A DNA stretch of 48,829 nt, taken from positions 1-48,829 of the forward strand of contig NZ_JARICI010000068.1 in assembly GCF_029257255.1 (NCBI RefSeq). The letters run 5' to 3'. This DNA comes from Sporosarcina sp. (GTDB lineage Bacteria; Bacillota; Bacilli; Bacillales_A; Planococcaceae). Positions 26,817 to 36,667 of the stretch are shown one piece after another. The notes under the pieces are model-generated. The model saw nothing but the letters and a program-made list of their open reading frames with translations. It ran no database searches and was not told the DNA's origin. A program made the translations under genes and the position numbers. The first letter of the stretch is position 1. The number at the start of each line of letters is the position of its first letter.

Positions 26817-28541
26817 CTATATATTCACAGTTTGTACCCGATTCATCACAGCATTCACTACTTCTTCAGCAGTTGCCATGCCGACTGCTTCATTGGCAAG
26901 TTCTTTCATGTCACTCATTTTCAGCTGACTGATTAGTTTACGACTCTTTAAAATAGAAGAAGCACTCATGGAAAACTCATCAAGTCCCAGGCCGAGCAAT
27001 AAAGGGATCGCGGTTTCATCACCCGCCATTTCCCCGCACATACCAGCAATTTTCCCTTCGTTATGTGCAGCGTCAATGACCATCTTAACCAGGCGCAATA
27101 TAGCCGGGTTGCATGGCTGATATAAATACGAAACCGTCTCGTTCATTCGGTCCGCCGCCATCGTGTACTGAATTAAGTCATTCGTTCCAATACTGAAAAA
27201 GTCCACTTCCTTGGCAAATACATCTGCCTGTACTGCGGTTGAAGGAATCTCCACCATGATACCGACCTCAATATTGTCAGCAACCTCGATATTGTTGGAT
27301 ACTAACTTCTGTTTCTCTTCTTCTAAAATGGATTTAGCATGACGGAACTCGTCAATCGTAGCAATCATCGGGAACATAATTTTCAGTGATCCGAATTTAC
27401 TTGCTCGTAATAAAGCTCTTAGCTGAGTTCTGAACATTTCCTGCTCTTTTAGACATAAGCGGACCGCACGTAAGCCTAAAAAAGGATTCATTTCTTTCGG
27501 AAGCTGTAAATACGGCAGTTCCTTATCTCCGCCCACATCCAAAGTACGCACAACGACGGGTAGGCCGTTCATTTCCTCAAGTACCTTTTTATACGCTGTG
27601 AACTGTTCTTCTTCAGTCGGCAATTGGTCTCGGTCCATATATAAAAACTCTGTCCGGTATAAACCAATTCCCTCCGCACCATTTGCTTTAACTCCTGCCA
27701 GATCAGCGGGTGTACCAATGTTGGCAGCCAGTTCGATATGTTCTCCGTCTGCTGTTACGGTCTTTTCATTCAATAATTTTTCTAGTTCTTTCTTTTCAAG
27801 CTCCATCTCTTTCTGCTGTTGCTTATATGCTGCAACAACATCTTCAGAAGGGTTGATATGTACTTCACCCTTCACACCGTCGACAATCACCAGATCTCCG
27901 TCTCGAACCTGCTCAACTGCTCCTTCTGCACCAACGACAGCGGGGATCTCCATAGAGCGTGCCATGATGGCAGAATGTGAAGTTCTTCCCCCAATATTGG
28001 TCACGAATGCTTTGACGAACTGTCGATTCAGCTGTGCTGTGTCAGAGGGGGTCAAATCGTTGGCAATCATGATGACTTCCTCATTGATCATGCTCAAGTT
28101 GACAACTTTCACATCTAACAAATGAGATAGGATTCGTTTCGTTACATCCCTAATGTCCGAAGCCCGTTCTCTCATGTATTCGTTATCCAGCTGTTCAAGC
28201 ATCGTGATGAACTGATTCGCTATTTCTTCCAAGGAAGATTCTGCATTCAACTGATTTTCCTTAATATTGTTTTCTACAGAGTCGATTAGTTCTGGATCGG
28301 ATGAAACTAATATCTGCGCATTGAAAATTGCCGCCTCTTCAACGCCCATTTCCTTTTCTGCTTTTTCACGGATGGCTTCCAACTCTTCTTTGGATGCCGC
28401 CAGTGCAGATTGGAAGCGCTCGATTTCCTTCGGGATATCCGCCACGGTTTTCTTTTCAACCTGCAGATCTGATTCAACCAGGCAGTATGCTTTGGCAATC
28501 GCGATTCCTCTCGATGCAGCAATACCATGTAATTGTTTCAT
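26817..28541 (-). CDS. ptsI: PTS enzyme I
   Basis: Phosphoenolpyruvate-protein phosphotransferase (574 residues), which moves phosphate from PEP to HPr in the cytoplasm. The active-site His189 lies in [17 protein letters not shown]. The PEP-binding barrel has [36 protein letters not shown] and the catalytic-cysteine region [13 protein letters not shown]. It starts on the last base of the ptsH stop (TAATG), so it is translationally coupled. It ends the N-acetylgalactosamine operon, an unusual place for general PTS genes. Confidence 0.97.
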   Translation of the reverse strand: MKQLHGIAASRGIAIAKAYCLVESDLQVEKKTVADIPKEIERFQSALAASKEELEAIREKAEKEMGVEEAAIFNAQILVSSDPELIDSVENNIKENQLNAESSLEEIANQFITMLEQLDNEYMRERASDIRDVTKRILSHLLDVKVVNLSMINEEVIMIANDLTPSDTAQLNRQFVKAFVTNIGGRTSHSAIMARSMEIPAVVGAEGAVEQVRDGDLVIVDGVKGEVHINPSEDVVAAYKQQQKEMELEKKELEKLLNEKTVTADGEHIELAANIGTPADLAGVKANGAEGIGLYRTEFLYMDRDQLPTEEEQFTAYKKVLEEMNGLPVVVRTLDVGGDKELPYLQLPKEMNPFLGLRAVRLCLKEQEMFRTQLRALLRASKFGSLKIMFPMIATIDEFRHAKSILEEEKQKLVSNNIEVADNIEVGIMVEIPSTAVQADVFAKEVDFFSIGTNDLIQYTMAADRMNETVSYLYQPCNPAILRLVKMVIDAAHNEGKIAGMCGEMAGDETAIPLLLGLGLDEFSMSASSILKSRKLISQLKMSDMKELANEAVGMATAEEVVNAVMNRVQTVNI

Positions 28542-28807
28542 TACGCAATCAGTCCTTCACTCTTCAGCTTGTTTTCTAATCCTTCCATCGCTGCGTCCTG
28601 GTCTGCGCCTTCAGCCGTAATGTCGAATTCTTCTCCTGAAGGAATGCCCATAGACATCACGCCTAAGATTGATTTTAGATTTACGGTTTTCCCTTTATAT
28701 ACGATATTGATAGCCGAACTGTAATCATTTGCTGCACTCACCAATGCGGAAGCCGGTCTTGCGTGAAGCCCCATTTCATCTATGATCGTAAAGGTTTTCT
28801 GATTCAT
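28541..28807 (-). CDS. ptsH: phosphocarrier protein HPr
   Basis: 88-residue HPr, exactly the standard length when started at ATG 28807 with GAGGAG ten bases upstream (upstream in-frame starts overlap the ribosome site). His15 in GLHARPAS is the phosphorelay residue. Ser46 in LKSILGVMS is the HPr kinase site used for CcpA-dependent catabolite repression in Firmicutes. It lies between the tagatose kinase gene and ptsI. A 7-bp hairpin at 28852-28870 sits in its leader. Confidence 0.97.
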   Translation of the reverse strand: MNQKTFTIIDEMGLHARPASALVSAANDYSSAINIVYKGKTVNLKSILGVMSMGIPSGEEFDITAEGADQDAAMEGLENKLKSEGLIA

Positions 28808-28851
28808 TGTCATCATTCTCCTCAACTAAGTAATCGATATTCTTGTATCTA

Positions 28852-28870
28852 AATAGCTAATTCAGCTATT
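28852..28870 (-). other. small hairpin in the lacC-ptsH gap
   Basis: AATAGCT/AGCTATT around a five-base loop, 45 bases before ptsH, without a T-tract. It may stabilise or be a cleavage point for the downstream ptsHI part of the transcript; this is inference. Confidence 0.45.
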
Positions 28871-28880
28871 ATATTCGAAC

Positions 28881-29816
28881 TTAAATTGTTATCTTCTTCA
28901 TGTCAATTTGATCTGTACACCATTCAATCTTCTGCGGATCAATATGGCCAGTCTTTTCTTCCATGGCATTTAGAACACCCATGGAAATGCCGAACTTAAT
29001 CAGCTCTTCATCGGCTAACTTACGCCGTATCCCCGCTGCAAATCCCGCTATGACTGAATCGCCTGATCCAACCGGATTCTTTACTTCGACTTTCGGAATC
29101 TGCACCTGATAGAATTGGTCTTCATGGCGAATCAATGCTCCCTGTCCGCCCAGCGTGACTACTATCCACGGAATACCGTCGAGTACAGGATTTTGCAGTG
29201 CTTCGATTACTTGTTCTTTTGTGTTAATTTCTTTACCAGCTATATCCGCCAGTTCGTCTTCATTCGGTTTGATCAAATAAGGTTTACATACACTTTCCAA
29301 TGAAACTTTCAGTGCCTCGCCGCTTGTGTCCAATAACACTTTTGCGTCATGCTCCTGAGCAATTTCAAGCAGCTTTGTATAGAAATTGGTATCCAGTCCT
29401 TTTGGCAAACTTCCTGATACGGTTACAATTTCTGCATTCTTTACATAGGAACGGAACTGCTCCAGAAATTCCGTCTGTTCTTTTTCGCTAATCACCGGTC
29501 CGCTTTCCAATACTTCCGTCTGCTGACCGTCGTGAATGATCGCGATACAATTTCGTGTATCTTCTATACTATCTATAAATCTATCTTTAATCAAAAGGTC
29601 ACTTATTTGTGTGCGGATAAAACTTCCCAGGCTCCCGCCCAAGAAGCCTGTTGCCGCAACCTCTTCCCCTAATTGAATCAACACTCTTGATACATTTAAT
29701 CCTTTTCCGCCCGCTGTTTTTGATACATTCGCGACACGATTTACTGCATCTAAATTAAAATGCTCCAGATTGTAGCGTATATCAACAGAAGGATTCATGG
29801 TTACAGTAAGTATCAT
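28881..29816 (-). CDS. lacC: PfkB-family tagatose-6-phosphate kinase (LacC-like)
   Basis: ATP-dependent sugar-phosphate kinase of 311 residues. PfkB signature 1 is TAGGKGLNVSRVLIQLG (residues 34-50), and the C-terminal NPVGSGDSVIAGFAAG holds the catalytic aspartate. The ending NAMEEKTGHIDP resembles LacC more than FruK. In this operon it should phosphorylate tagatose-6-phosphate to tagatose-1,6-bisphosphate for the aldolase encoded next to it. 1-Phosphofructokinase remains the main alternative. AAAGGTG lies upstream of the ATG. Confidence 0.82.
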   Translation of the reverse strand: MILTVTMNPSVDIRYNLEHFNLDAVNRVANVSKTAGGKGLNVSRVLIQLGEEVAATGFLGGSLGSFIRTQISDLLIKDRFIDSIEDTRNCIAIIHDGQQTEVLESGPVISEKEQTEFLEQFRSYVKNAEIVTVSGSLPKGLDTNFYTKLLEIAQEHDAKVLLDTSGEALKVSLESVCKPYLIKPNEDELADIAGKEINTKEQVIEALQNPVLDGIPWIVVTLGGQGALIRHEDQFYQVQIPKVEVKNPVGSGDSVIAGFAAGIRRKLADEELIKFGISMGVLNAMEEKTGHIDPQKIEWCTDQIDMKKITI

Positions 29817-29863
29817 TTATCCGCACACCTTTCTACTCCACACTCTATTTTTCAACCAGCTGT

Positions 29864-30721
29864 TTATGCTTTTCCGTCACTCATGCAAATAAGGATTTTA
29901 CTGATTGCCGCTTCTTTCATTGCAGCTTTTGCAGGTCCCATATACTTTCTCGTATCTGTTTCATTCGGATGTTCCACTAAGAACTCACGCAATGCAGTGG
30001 AAAAAGGGATCTTTAATTCTGTTGAAATGTTTACTTTCGCACAGCCGAGCTCGATACATTTTTGTACATCTTCTTTGGAGATTCCGGATGCACCGTGTAA
30101 AATAATCGGAACATCAACCAGGTTATTAATTTTTTCCAAACGCTCAAAATCCAGCTCAGGTTTAGATGCATACACACCGTGGCCTGTACCAATCGCAACC
30201 GCAATTGTGTCTACGCCTGTACGTTCAACGAAATCGACTACCGTGTCAGGATCCGTATAAGCTGCATCTTTCGCTTCTACAATTTTGTCGTCTTCCTGGC
30301 CAACGAGCTTTCCTAACTCTGCTTCAACTGTAGCCCCATAAGAATGAGCCAGTTCAACAACTTTTTTCGTCAATTCGATATTTTCTTCGTATGACTCCAT
30401 AGAACCATCAATCATGACAGACTTCGTTCCAAGTTTCAGTGATTCTTCAATAGACTCAATAGTTTCGTGATGATCAAGGTGCAAAGCAATTGGAATATCA
30501 TTCTCTTTAGCAGCAACATCAGCAATCGCCTGGATGTACGCACGACCTGCATAGTCCATCGTTCCCGGAGTTGCAGCCAGAATCACCGGAGATTTCATTT
30601 CAACCGCCGCTTCAATCACAGTTTGGATGGTTTCTAGGTTGTGGATATTGAATGCCGGAACTGCGTATCCTTCTTTACTCGCTTTGATTAGCATTTCTTT
30701 TGTATTTCGTAACTGTGTCAT
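29864..30721 (-). CDS. kbaY: class II tagatose-1,6-bisphosphate aldolase (KbaY/GatY/AgaY type)
   Basis: Zinc aldolase of 285 residues that splits tagatose-1,6-bisphosphate into glyceraldehyde-3-phosphate and dihydroxyacetone phosphate. Zinc and substrate residues appear in HLDHHE, EAELGKLVGQED, AIGTGHGVY, ILHGASGI and KVNISTELK. This length and pattern match the KbaY/GatY/FbaA-II group. Substrate choice is inferred from the operon (AgaS, deacetylase, tagatose kinase); fructose-1,6-bisphosphate is the alternative. AGGAGG lies before the ATG. Confidence 0.86.
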   Translation of the reverse strand: MTQLRNTKEMLIKASKEGYAVPAFNIHNLETIQTVIEAAVEMKSPVILAATPGTMDYAGRAYIQAIADVAAKENDIPIALHLDHHETIESIEESLKLGTKSVMIDGSMESYEENIELTKKVVELAHSYGATVEAELGKLVGQEDDKIVEAKDAAYTDPDTVVDFVERTGVDTIAVAIGTGHGVYASKPELDFERLEKINNLVDVPIILHGASGISKEDVQKCIELGCAKVNISTELKIPFSTALREFLVEHPNETDTRKYMGPAKAAMKEAAISKILICMSDGKA

Positions 30722-30769
30722 CCTGTTTCCTCCTAGTTATTGAGTTTCAAGTATTGAATCCAGTTGCAA

Positions 30770-31915
30770 TTACATTTTCTTGTATTTCACCAGTCCGTCA
30801 ACTGCCGTCGCCATAATAGTTAACTGTTCATCCAGCACAACATAATCAGCTGCTTTGCCTTTTTTAATGCTACCTAGCCTGTCCGCTTTCCCCAGACTTG
30901 CAGCGGGAGTCAATGAACCTCTGTGCCATATTTCATACAACGGCAGACTGGACCAGCTTTGCAGGTTTTTCACTCCGTCAATCAGTTTCAATGTACTTCC
31001 AGCAAGAGATCCTGTTTCTGTTCTGGCAATCCCATTCATAATGGTTACAGGGAATTCACCTAAATAATAATTATCATCCGGCATCAATCCAGCACGCATG
31101 CAGTCTGTAATCAGCATAAGTTTATCCTTTTTATTCTCAAGCGCCATTGCGGCAATTACCGGATGTACATGATGGCCGTCACAAATTAATTCTGCATAAG
31201 CACGGGAATCGGTCAAAGCTGCGCCTACCGCACCTGGTTCACGGTGATGAACACCTGACATACCATTGAACAAGTGTACGAAATTTCGCGCACCATGATC
31301 AATAGCATCTTTGCAGCAGCCATAATCAGCATCCGTATGCGCGATGCTGACAAGCACGGTATCACTGACTTTCTGAATGAAATCCATCGCATGTTCACGT
31401 TCAGGTGCCAGAGCAATTTTCACAATTTGTCCATTCGCAAGCTTCTGCCATTTATTGAATTCAGCAACGTTTGGATCTTTAAAGTAACCCGGATTTTGTG
31501 CTCCTTTATGCTTCTCGGTGAAGTAAGGCCCTTCCAAAAACAGACCTTCCGATTCAGCACCGGGCAAGCTGTTTTTCGTTGCTTCAGTAACGGCAACGAT
31601 CGCCTGCTCCAATGCTTCATCAGATGAAGTTAAGGTTGTAGGAAGGAAACGTGTAACACCAAGCTCCACTATCGCTCTCGAAATCTCATAAACAGCTTCA
31701 GCTGTTCCGTCCATGACATCATGACCTTGAATACCGTGAATATGCGTGTCAAATAATCCAGGCGCTATCAGGTATCCTGACCAATCTTTAACTTCTGCAT
31801 TTTCGGGAACTTCATCTATGAACTCCCCGAAAACACCGTCTTTCACTTCGAGATAGCCCATCTGCCGTTCTTCGTTTTCTAGAAGAGCTTTGTCTGCCTT
31901 AATGAAATAATTCAT
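30770..31915 (-). CDS. nagA: N-acetylgalactosamine/glucosamine-6-phosphate deacetylase
   Basis: Amidohydrolase-fold deacetylase of 381 residues that removes acetate from an N-acetylhexosamine-6-phosphate. Conserved metal and substrate segments in order: GLFDTHIHG, FLEGPYFTEKHKGAQNPGYF, SIAHTDADY, HLFNGMSGVHHREPG, ICDGHHVHP, LITDCMRAG and GSLAGSTLKLIDGV. In this PTS cluster the substrate is most likely GalNAc-6-phosphate (AgaA role), yielding galactosamine-6-phosphate for AgaS. AAAGGAAG precedes the ATG. Confidence 0.92.
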   Translation of the reverse strand: MNYFIKADKALLENEERQMGYLEVKDGVFGEFIDEVPENAEVKDWSGYLIAPGLFDTHIHGIQGHDVMDGTAEAVYEISRAIVELGVTRFLPTTLTSSDEALEQAIVAVTEATKNSLPGAESEGLFLEGPYFTEKHKGAQNPGYFKDPNVAEFNKWQKLANGQIVKIALAPEREHAMDFIQKVSDTVLVSIAHTDADYGCCKDAIDHGARNFVHLFNGMSGVHHREPGAVGAALTDSRAYAELICDGHHVHPVIAAMALENKKDKLMLITDCMRAGLMPDDNYYLGEFPVTIMNGIARTETGSLAGSTLKLIDGVKNLQSWSSLPLYEIWHRGSLTPAASLGKADRLGSIKKGKAADYVVLDEQLTIMATAVDGLVKYKKM

Positions 31916-31948
31916 ATCGATTACTTCCTTTGATTAAAGTCAATCTTA

Positions 31949-32365
31949 TTAAATCCCGTCTTCACTGATTTCCGTTTCTTTCTTTTTCATTTCGAAAAGT
32001 TTGATGCTGTCCTTACCATCTTGGATGGCAGTAGAAGTAAATTCATCCAGTGAAAGATTTCGTTTGAATAACGCACTTAGCAGCATCGGCGAATTCGTTC
32101 CACCAATAACACGTACATTATCCCTTGTCGCTGCAATCTTGCCGCTGACATTGAATGGAGTTCCTCCTGCCAAATCTGTAAAGCAAACAACACCTTTACC
32201 GCTGTCCACTTCCACTATCGCACTTTCCAAATCAGCAAGAAGCTTTTCTGAATCCTCATTAAAAGGAATAACAGCAATTTTTTCAATCTTGCCGGCTATC
32301 AGCTGAACGGACTCCAAAATTCCATTTGGAAACCCGCCGTGACCTGTTACCACAATTCCTATCAT
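31949..32365 (-). CDS. agaF: PTS EIIA, mannose family (AgaF-like)
   Basis: Cytoplasmic 138-residue EIIA-Man domain. The phosphorylated His9 is in VTGHGGFPNG, and CFTDLAGGTPFNVSG is the characteristic second loop. It accepts phosphate from HPr and passes it to the separate IIB encoded upstream. AAGGAGG before the ATG. The gene is last of the four transporter genes in the order IIB, IIC, IID, IIA. Confidence 0.92.
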   Translation of the reverse strand: MIGIVVTGHGGFPNGILESVQLIAGKIEKIAVIPFNEDSEKLLADLESAIVEVDSGKGVVCFTDLAGGTPFNVSGKIAATRDNVRVIGGTNSPMLLSALFKRNLSLDEFTSTAIQDGKDSIKLFEMKKKETEISEDGI

Positions 32366-32404
32366 GCTACTTCCTCCTTCATTACCTATAAGCGCGTGAT
32401 CAGA

Positions 32405-33232
32405 TTAAAGTATTTTAAAGTACGCACCCAGCAATCCTACTACAACCGTTAAACCGATCAGCATGATTGGAGAACGGCCTTTTTTCAACAGCCAGTACAT
32501 TAATAACGTATAGGCAAGTGGCAGCAATGCCGGCATTATCATATCTAAGATATCTGTCTGTACGTTTAGTTCAGCTTCACCGGATACCCACTTATATCCA
32601 ATATCAAATGACACGTATGTTGCGATCAATCCACCTACAACAGAAAGACCGACAATAGAAGCCGCGCGTGAAACATGACGCGTTCCTTCTTTTAATTTTG
32701 CAATTGCCTTTACACCTGTTTTATAGCCGTATTTCATCAAACCGAAACGGACACCGAAGTGCACTACGTTAAACATTACTAAGAAAATGATGGGTCCAAG
32801 TACGTTTCCTTCTATGGCCAGCGAGGCCCCTATACCCGCGGTTATGGGCAAGAGAGTTAGGAAGAACAGCGCATCACCGATACCGCCAAGCGGTCCCATC
32901 GTAGCAACCTTAATGCCTCGTATAGCTTCTCTGTCTTCTTTCTTCTGCTCCATTGCCAGAATAATACCCATGATAAATGTTACGAGAAACGGGTGAGTGT
33001 TGAAGAATTCCATATGATCCTTCATAGACTTGCTTAAATCTTTTTTGTTTTTGTGAATATGGCGCAGTCCGGGGATGAGGGAGTACACCCAGCCCGCTGC
33101 CTGCATACGCTCGTAGTTAAAAGACGCTTGTAATAGCAATGATCTCCATGCCAAGTGATTCAATTGCTTATTGGAGAGATCCGGGGCAGCAGTATCATCA
33201 TCGTATAGGTAACGCTTATCTTCAGATTCCAT
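32405..33232 (-). CDS. agaE: PTS EIID, mannose family (AgaE-like)
   Basis: Membrane subunit of a mannose-class PTS permease, 275 residues when started at ATG 33232. That start has AGGAGG nine bases upstream and overlaps the IIC stop by 11 bases; the frame upstream to 33322 runs inside the IIC gene. The N-terminal cytoplasmic part LLLQASFNYERMQAAGWVYSL and the ATMGPLGGIGDALF motif are typical of EIID. With IIC it forms the sugar channel. Confidence 0.92.
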   Translation of the reverse strand: MESEDKRYLYDDDTAAPDLSNKQLNHLAWRSLLLQASFNYERMQAAGWVYSLIPGLRHIHKNKKDLSKSMKDHMEFFNTHPFLVTFIMGIILAMEQKKEDREAIRGIKVATMGPLGGIGDALFFLTLLPITAGIGASLAIEGNVLGPIIFLVMFNVVHFGVRFGLMKYGYKTGVKAIAKLKEGTRHVSRAASIVGLSVVGGLIATYVSFDIGYKWVSGEAELNVQTDILDMIMPALLPLAYTLLMYWLLKKGRSPIMLIGLTVVVGLLGAYFKIL

Positions 33233-33998
33233 CAGTGATTTCCTCCTCTCGCGGTCCCGGGCCATTTGGGTCTGGCTTGTTCTTATTCTGGTAGAAATCA
33301 TACAGGGCAATCGCCAATCCAATTAGTGCGATCGCTAGAATAGGAAGATTCATATAGGCAGCCAGGATAAAGCCGACAATAAAGAACATGACATATTCCA
33401 CTTTCATCATAATTTTCAGCAGCATGGCAAAACCAATGGCCGGCATAATTCCACCTGCTACGGAAAGTCCAGCGATAATCCATTCCGGTACGGTCTCGAC
33501 AAAGGCTGCGGCTTTTTCCGCTCCAAAGAAAATCGGCAAAAATGCGATAAGTGCGTAGAATACAAACAATATCGTAATTCCCAAGTAGTTGATACGTTCA
33601 ATTCCTCGATAGTTTCCATCCAAAGCATAGCTGTCTGCTTTGTGCATGATTGGAGCAAAGATCGTGAAGAATAGCGTAATCAAGCCTTGTACAGCGACAG
33701 CAAATGGAATAGCGACACCGATTGCTGCTGCCGGATCCTGTCCCGCAATAATACCGAAAGCAGTACCGATGACACCCCCGATTACGACGTTCGGCGGCTG
33801 AGCCCCTGCAAGAGGCACCATTCCCATCCAGATTAATTCTAACGTTCCACCAATAAACAGACCTGTTGTTACGTCGCCTAAAATAATACCTACCACAAGG
33901 CCTGTAACGATTGGTCTGTGGATATGCGTCAGTCCGTTAAACATATCCACCCCGGCAATACCAGCCCATAAAGCGATCAAAAGTGCTTGCACTAGCAT
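33222..33998 (-). CDS. agaW: PTS EIIC, mannose family (AgaW-like)
   Basis: 258-residue membrane protein with about eight helices, of the EIIC-sorbose/mannose type. GGTLELIWMGMVPLAGAQPPNVVIGGVIGTAFGI is the conserved substrate-site region (quoted here in pieces: ELIWMGMVPLAGAQPPN then VIGGVIGT). It pairs with the EIID gene, which it overlaps. A GGGGGGAAC site precedes the ATG. The sugar is inferred as GalNAc or galactosamine from the enzymes in the operon. Confidence 0.9.
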   Translation of the reverse strand: MLVQALLIALWAGIAGVDMFNGLTHIHRPIVTGLVVGIILGDVTTGLFIGGTLELIWMGMVPLAGAQPPNVVIGGVIGTAFGIIAGQDPAAAIGVAIPFAVAVQGLITLFFTIFAPIMHKADSYALDGNYRGIERINYLGITILFVFYALIAFLPIFFGAEKAAAFVETVPEWIIAGLSVAGGIMPAIGFAMLLKIMMKVEYVMFFIVGFILAAYMNLPILAIALIGLAIALYDFYQNKNKPDPNGPGPREEEITDGI

Positions 33999-34068
33999 AA
34001 AGTTCCCCCCTATACATTATTTTTTGAATCGGAAATCCTGAGTATTAACTGACCATCTCCATATGTCC

Positions 34069-34548
34069 TTACAGTAACTCTAATATGTTTTGTTTTTTGT
34101 CACTTGGCACACCGCGCAAGTCCATTTTCACACCCAGTTCATCCAGCTTTTTAAATGCCGCGATATCACGATCATCAACAGATACAGTTGATGAAACTTG
34201 CTTCTTTCCTTCCTCATAATGCAGATTGCCGACATTTATATGATCGATCGGTACGCCGCCTTCTTTTAATTTCAAAGCATCCTCTACGTCACGAACAACC
34301 AAGAAAATCTTTTGCCGCGGAGATGCTTTGTGGATTACATCTATCGTTTTTTGAATAGAAAAGTATCTTGCTTGAATAACATCCGGTAAAACCATATCCA
34401 TCAAGCTCTGCTGTACTTCATCAGTTGAAACTTTATCATTAGCCACAACGATTAAATTTGCGCCCAGGTGGTTTACCCATGTAACTCCTACCTGCCCGTG
34501 AATCAAGCGATTATCAATTCTTGTCAATAAAATATTTGGACCAGTCAT
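34069..34548 (-). CDS. agaV: PTS EIIB, mannose family (AgaV/AgaB-like)
   Basis: Cytoplasmic 159-residue EIIB. His17 in RIDNRLIHGQVG is the phosphorylation site that hands phosphate to the incoming sugar. The remaining fold (LIVVANDKV, then INVGNLHYEEGKKQVSSTV) is standard. First of the four transporter genes after agaS, with about 70 bp to each neighbour. Confidence 0.93.
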   Translation of the reverse strand: MTGPNILLTRIDNRLIHGQVGVTWVNHLGANLIVVANDKVSTDEVQQSLMDMVLPDVIQARYFSIQKTIDVIHKASPRQKIFLVVRDVEDALKLKEGGVPIDHINVGNLHYEEGKKQVSSTVSVDDRDIAAFKKLDELGVKMDLRGVPSDKKQNILELL

Positions 34549-34614
34549 CGTATCCTATCCCTTCATTTTTGGATTTTTAAGCAATTTTGAAGAAGTTACT
34601 ACTGACACTTCCTA

Positions 34615-35790
34615 TTATTCTTTGTCATATCCGTAGATTGTCACACCTTGCACTACACGATTAATGCGGCCAGTAGGGCTTGGATTATCCGGTGTAATTC
34701 CGAGATGCATGGACTTTTTCATTGCAAGCGTCTGAGCAAAAACTACGTACAGAAGAGCCAGCTCGAAATCGCTCTCCATTTTTTCAGATCCGGTGTTAAC
34801 CTGGATAACCCAGTCTGCCAGTTTTTCAATCTCTGAATCTGTTTTTTCTGTTAAAACAAGTACTTTTAATCCTGACTCATCTGAGGCAATTTCACGTAAA
34901 ATGTCCATATCATATTTCCTCGTATATTCGTTCTGCGACATGAACAGGACCACTACTGACTGATCATCTAAAATGGATTTCGGGCCGTGACGGAAGCCCA
35001 GCGATGACTCATGTACTGCAACAACCTGCCCCGCTGTAAGTTCCAGCATTTTTAACGCTGCTTCGTGTGAAAGTTCTTTAAGCGGGCCAGAACCTAAATA
35101 AATAATTCGATTAAAGTCAAACTCCAGTATCTTGTCAATTTGAACTGCTGCAGAGTCCAACAGACGCTCACCATTTTCAATTACTGCATGGAAGTCGCTG
35201 TCTTTGAACGCTGAACTGAACACTCCGTATGCAGATAAAATCATGCTGGTGAAGCTGCTGGTCATCGCCATTGCCTGATCGTGCGCTTTTTCAGGAGTTA
35301 GTATAATTAAGCTGTTCTTATCTTCCGTACTGTTTTTCGCCAGTAGACCATCTTTATTACACGTGATGATAACTTGGTAGAAATCATCCACAATTTGTTC
35401 TCCAAGTTCCACTGCTGCGACACTTTCCGGACTGTTTCCTGAGCGTGCGAATGAAACAAGAATTGTTGGAGTCTCTTTTTTAAAATAGTCCTCAGGATTG
35501 GAAACTATGTCAGTGGTTGCAATTGATTCAAATTGGACGTTTCCTGCATTTTGTTTTTTCAAAACCGGTGCAAGTGTGTCACCCGCAAAAGCAGACGTTC
35601 CTGCTCCAGTCAAAATTACTTTCACCATGTCATGCTTATGAAGAATTCCATTTATAAATTCTTTATTTCTTCCGCTGTCTTTCTTAAGACTTTCAACAGT
35701 TTCCTTCCAGACTTCAGGTTGCTGATGTATTTCAGTAGCTGTGTTAAACGCTTTCATTTCTGTTAGTTTCTGTGCAGTTAAGTTAAACAT
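34615..35790 (-). CDS. agaS: galactosamine-6-phosphate deaminase/isomerase AgaS
   Basis: Double-SIS-domain protein (391 residues) that converts galactosamine-6-phosphate to tagatose-6-phosphate and ammonia. The first SIS domain has VILTGAGTSAFAGD and SFARSGNSPES; the second has YLGSGPLKELSHEAALKMLELT, then AVHESSLGFRHGPKS and the terminal GITPDNPSPTG, all AgaS features. ATG 35790 has GGAGGATAAA upstream; the open frame to 35886 covers promoter and operator DNA. A 24-bp palindrome lies 40 bases upstream, so the catabolic operon starts here under GntR control. Confidence 0.9.
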   Translation of the reverse strand: MFNLTAQKLTEMKAFNTATEIHQQPEVWKETVESLKKDSGRNKEFINGILHKHDMVKVILTGAGTSAFAGDTLAPVLKKQNAGNVQFESIATTDIVSNPEDYFKKETPTILVSFARSGNSPESVAAVELGEQIVDDFYQVIITCNKDGLLAKNSTEDKNSLIILTPEKAHDQAMAMTSSFTSMILSAYGVFSSAFKDSDFHAVIENGERLLDSAAVQIDKILEFDFNRIIYLGSGPLKELSHEAALKMLELTAGQVVAVHESSLGFRHGPKSILDDQSVVVLFMSQNEYTRKYDMDILREIASDESGLKVLVLTEKTDSEIEKLADWVIQVNTGSEKMESDFELALLYVVFAQTLAMKKSMHLGITPDNPSPTGRINRVVQGVTIYGYDKE

Positions 35791-35829
35791 TTTTATCCTC
35801 CGTATTAAGATGTATTTATATTCTATGAT

Positions 35830-35853
35830 ACTGGTTATGTTGTCATAACCAGT
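35830..35853. promoter_or_regulatory. 24-bp operator palindrome before agaS
   Basis: Arms ACTGGTTATG and CATAACCAGT are perfectly inverted around TTGT. Read either way it contains a 16-mer like ACTGGTTATGACAACA, close to the NagR/YvoA consensus (ATTGGTATAGACAACT). Probable target of the adjacent GntR regulator, overlapping the agaS promoter. Confidence 0.7.
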
Positions 35854-35892
35854 AAAATCATAAAACATAACTGCAAAAGTAGTCATTCGCAG

Positions 35893-36609
35893 TTACGTCA
35901 ATTCGACAGTATAAGCAAATTTATCTCCTCTTGCAATGCTACTTGTATATTCGATTAGCTGGTTATTAAAATAAGAAAATCGTTTAATTAACATCGCTGG
36001 CTGACCTGCTTTCACATTCAGATGGACTGCTTCATCATCACGAATCAAAGTGGCCGTAAAACGTTCTGTTGCTTTCGTCAGACCGATTTGATAATCTTTC
36101 TGAAAAATATCATACATTGGTTTTTCAATCATTTGTTCTGCGGTTAAATTCGGAAATATCTTGCAGGGTAAATAAGATGTTTCATACATCAATGGCTCAT
36201 CATCTGCGTAACGTAAACGGACAACTTCATAGACATCTTCTAAAGCTTCAATCTCCATTTTTTGCGCCAGTCGCTCGTCTACAGTAATTATGCGGAACTT
36301 TAACACTTTACTGCTCGGTGTTTTACCTAACTTCGCCATTTCATCAGTAAAGCTGTATAGAGTAGAAAGATGTTGATCATACGACTTCGGCGCTACAAAC
36401 GTGCCTTTACCTTTTAATTTATAAATATAACCTTCACGTTCTAAATCCTGAAGTGCCTGCCTGACAGTAATTCGGCTTAAATCATAAATTGTGCAAAGCT
36501 CACGTTCTGAGGGCAACTGTTCATGTTCATTGTAAATCTGATTCTCAATCTTCTTAATTAATTCTTCCATAAGCTGAAAGTACAAAGGGACCTTACTTGT
36601 CTTATCCAA
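35893..36609 (-). CDS. GntR/HutC-family regulator (NagR/AgaR-like)
   Basis: 238-residue regulator with an N-terminal winged helix (EHEQLPSERELCTIYDLSRITVRQALQDLEREGYI, shown by LPSERELC and TVRQALQDLE) and a C-terminal UTRA effector domain (from about residue 90) of the HutC subfamily. Relatives NagR/DasR bind amino-sugar phosphates. TTG start at 36609 with a perfect AAGGAGGTG ten bases upstream. Two matching palindromes, in front of its own gene and in front of agaS, suggest that it represses itself and the operon until an amino-sugar phosphate accumulates. Confidence 0.9.
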   Translation of the reverse strand: MDKTSKVPLYFQLMEELIKKIENQIYNEHEQLPSERELCTIYDLSRITVRQALQDLEREGYIYKLKGKGTFVAPKSYDQHLSTLYSFTDEMAKLGKTPSSKVLKFRIITVDERLAQKMEIEALEDVYEVVRLRYADDEPLMYETSYLPCKIFPNLTAEQMIEKPMYDIFQKDYQIGLTKATERFTATLIRDDEAVHLNVKAGQPAMLIKRFSYFNNQLIEYTSSIARGDKFAYTVELT

Positions 36610-36667
36610 AGAGAACCAACACCTCCTTAAAGAAGGAAATCATTCATAGATCTAATTTCCACATTTT

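Noticed and set aside
27598..28125. 175-codon plus-strand frame antisense to ptsI
   Set aside because: Low-complexity Ser/Phe-rich shadow of the ptsI codons, without a ribosome site; ptsI is unambiguous.
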